Shown piece after piece: positions 21,140-21,167 of a DNA stretch of 21,167 bases. This stretch comes from Pseudomonadota bacterium. GTDB taxonomy: Bacteria > Pseudomonadota > Alphaproteobacteria > Rhizobiales > Xanthobacteraceae. The position numbers were made by a program, and so were the translations under genes. The notes under the pieces are model-generated. The model searched no databases. It was not told where the DNA came from and saw only the letters and a list, made by a program, of their open reading frames with translations. Position 1 is the stretch's first letter. Each line of letters begins with the position of its first letter. The stretch lies in contig JAEZEY010000418.1 of NCBI GenBank assembly GCA_023432845.1, positions 1 through 21,167 on the forward strand, read 5' to 3'.

Positions 21140-21167
21140 AATTCGAGTTCATCCGTTACGCAACTGC

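Overview
The window reads as high-GC alphaproteobacterial DNA. It most resembles the Hyphomicrobiales around Bradyrhizobium, Rhodopseudomonas, Afipia or Pseudolabrys. This rests on strongly GC-biased third codon positions, the style of the chemotaxis genes (cheD, DUF2336, a GPDRR-type response regulator) and two intergenic palindromic repeats of a kind common in Bradyrhizobium relatives. The species cannot be fixed from the sequence alone. No RNA gene, CRISPR array, prophage or insertion sequence was seen.

Left half (40-10469, all minus strand): an oxalate-utilisation locus. In transcription order it holds tctC-tctB-tctA (a tripartite tricarboxylate-type importer), a GntR/FCD regulator, oxc (oxalyl-CoA decarboxylase), frc (formyl-CoA:oxalate CoA-transferase), a stand-alone formyltransferase resembling the hydrolase domain of 10-formyl-THF dehydrogenase, and fhs (formate-THF ligase). 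The implied route is oxalate uptake, CoA activation by Frc, decarboxylation to formyl-CoA by Oxc, and handling of the C1 unit on tetrahydrofolate. A 19-bp palindrome before gntR and a related AT-rich site before tctC suggest that one regulator controls both transcription units. Nearly every gap in the locus carries a stem-loop, and two gaps carry related REP-like repeats.

Middle (10470-12238): a gene-poor stretch, then a cysteine-rich Crp/Fnr-type regulator on the minus strand, then about 500 bp of comparatively AT-rich non-coding DNA that forms a divergent promoter region.

Right half (12239-21167): a chemotaxis or chemosensory region. On the plus strand, two overlapping genes encode a response regulator whose C-terminal tail looks like the FliM N-terminal CheY-binding peptide, and a small helical protein resembling a degenerate HPt domain. 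Convergent to them on the minus strand is a compact operon: cheR-cheD-cheB-(STAS-receiver fusion)-cheA-cheY-(136-residue helical protein)-(DUF2336 protein). No cheW or receptor gene lies in the window. The most unusual points are the FliM-like tail, the STAS-receiver fusion, the possible CheZ-like D-x3-Q motif in the 136-residue protein, the lysine/alanine-rich extension on Frc, and the folate formyl-transfer gene set inside the oxalate operon.
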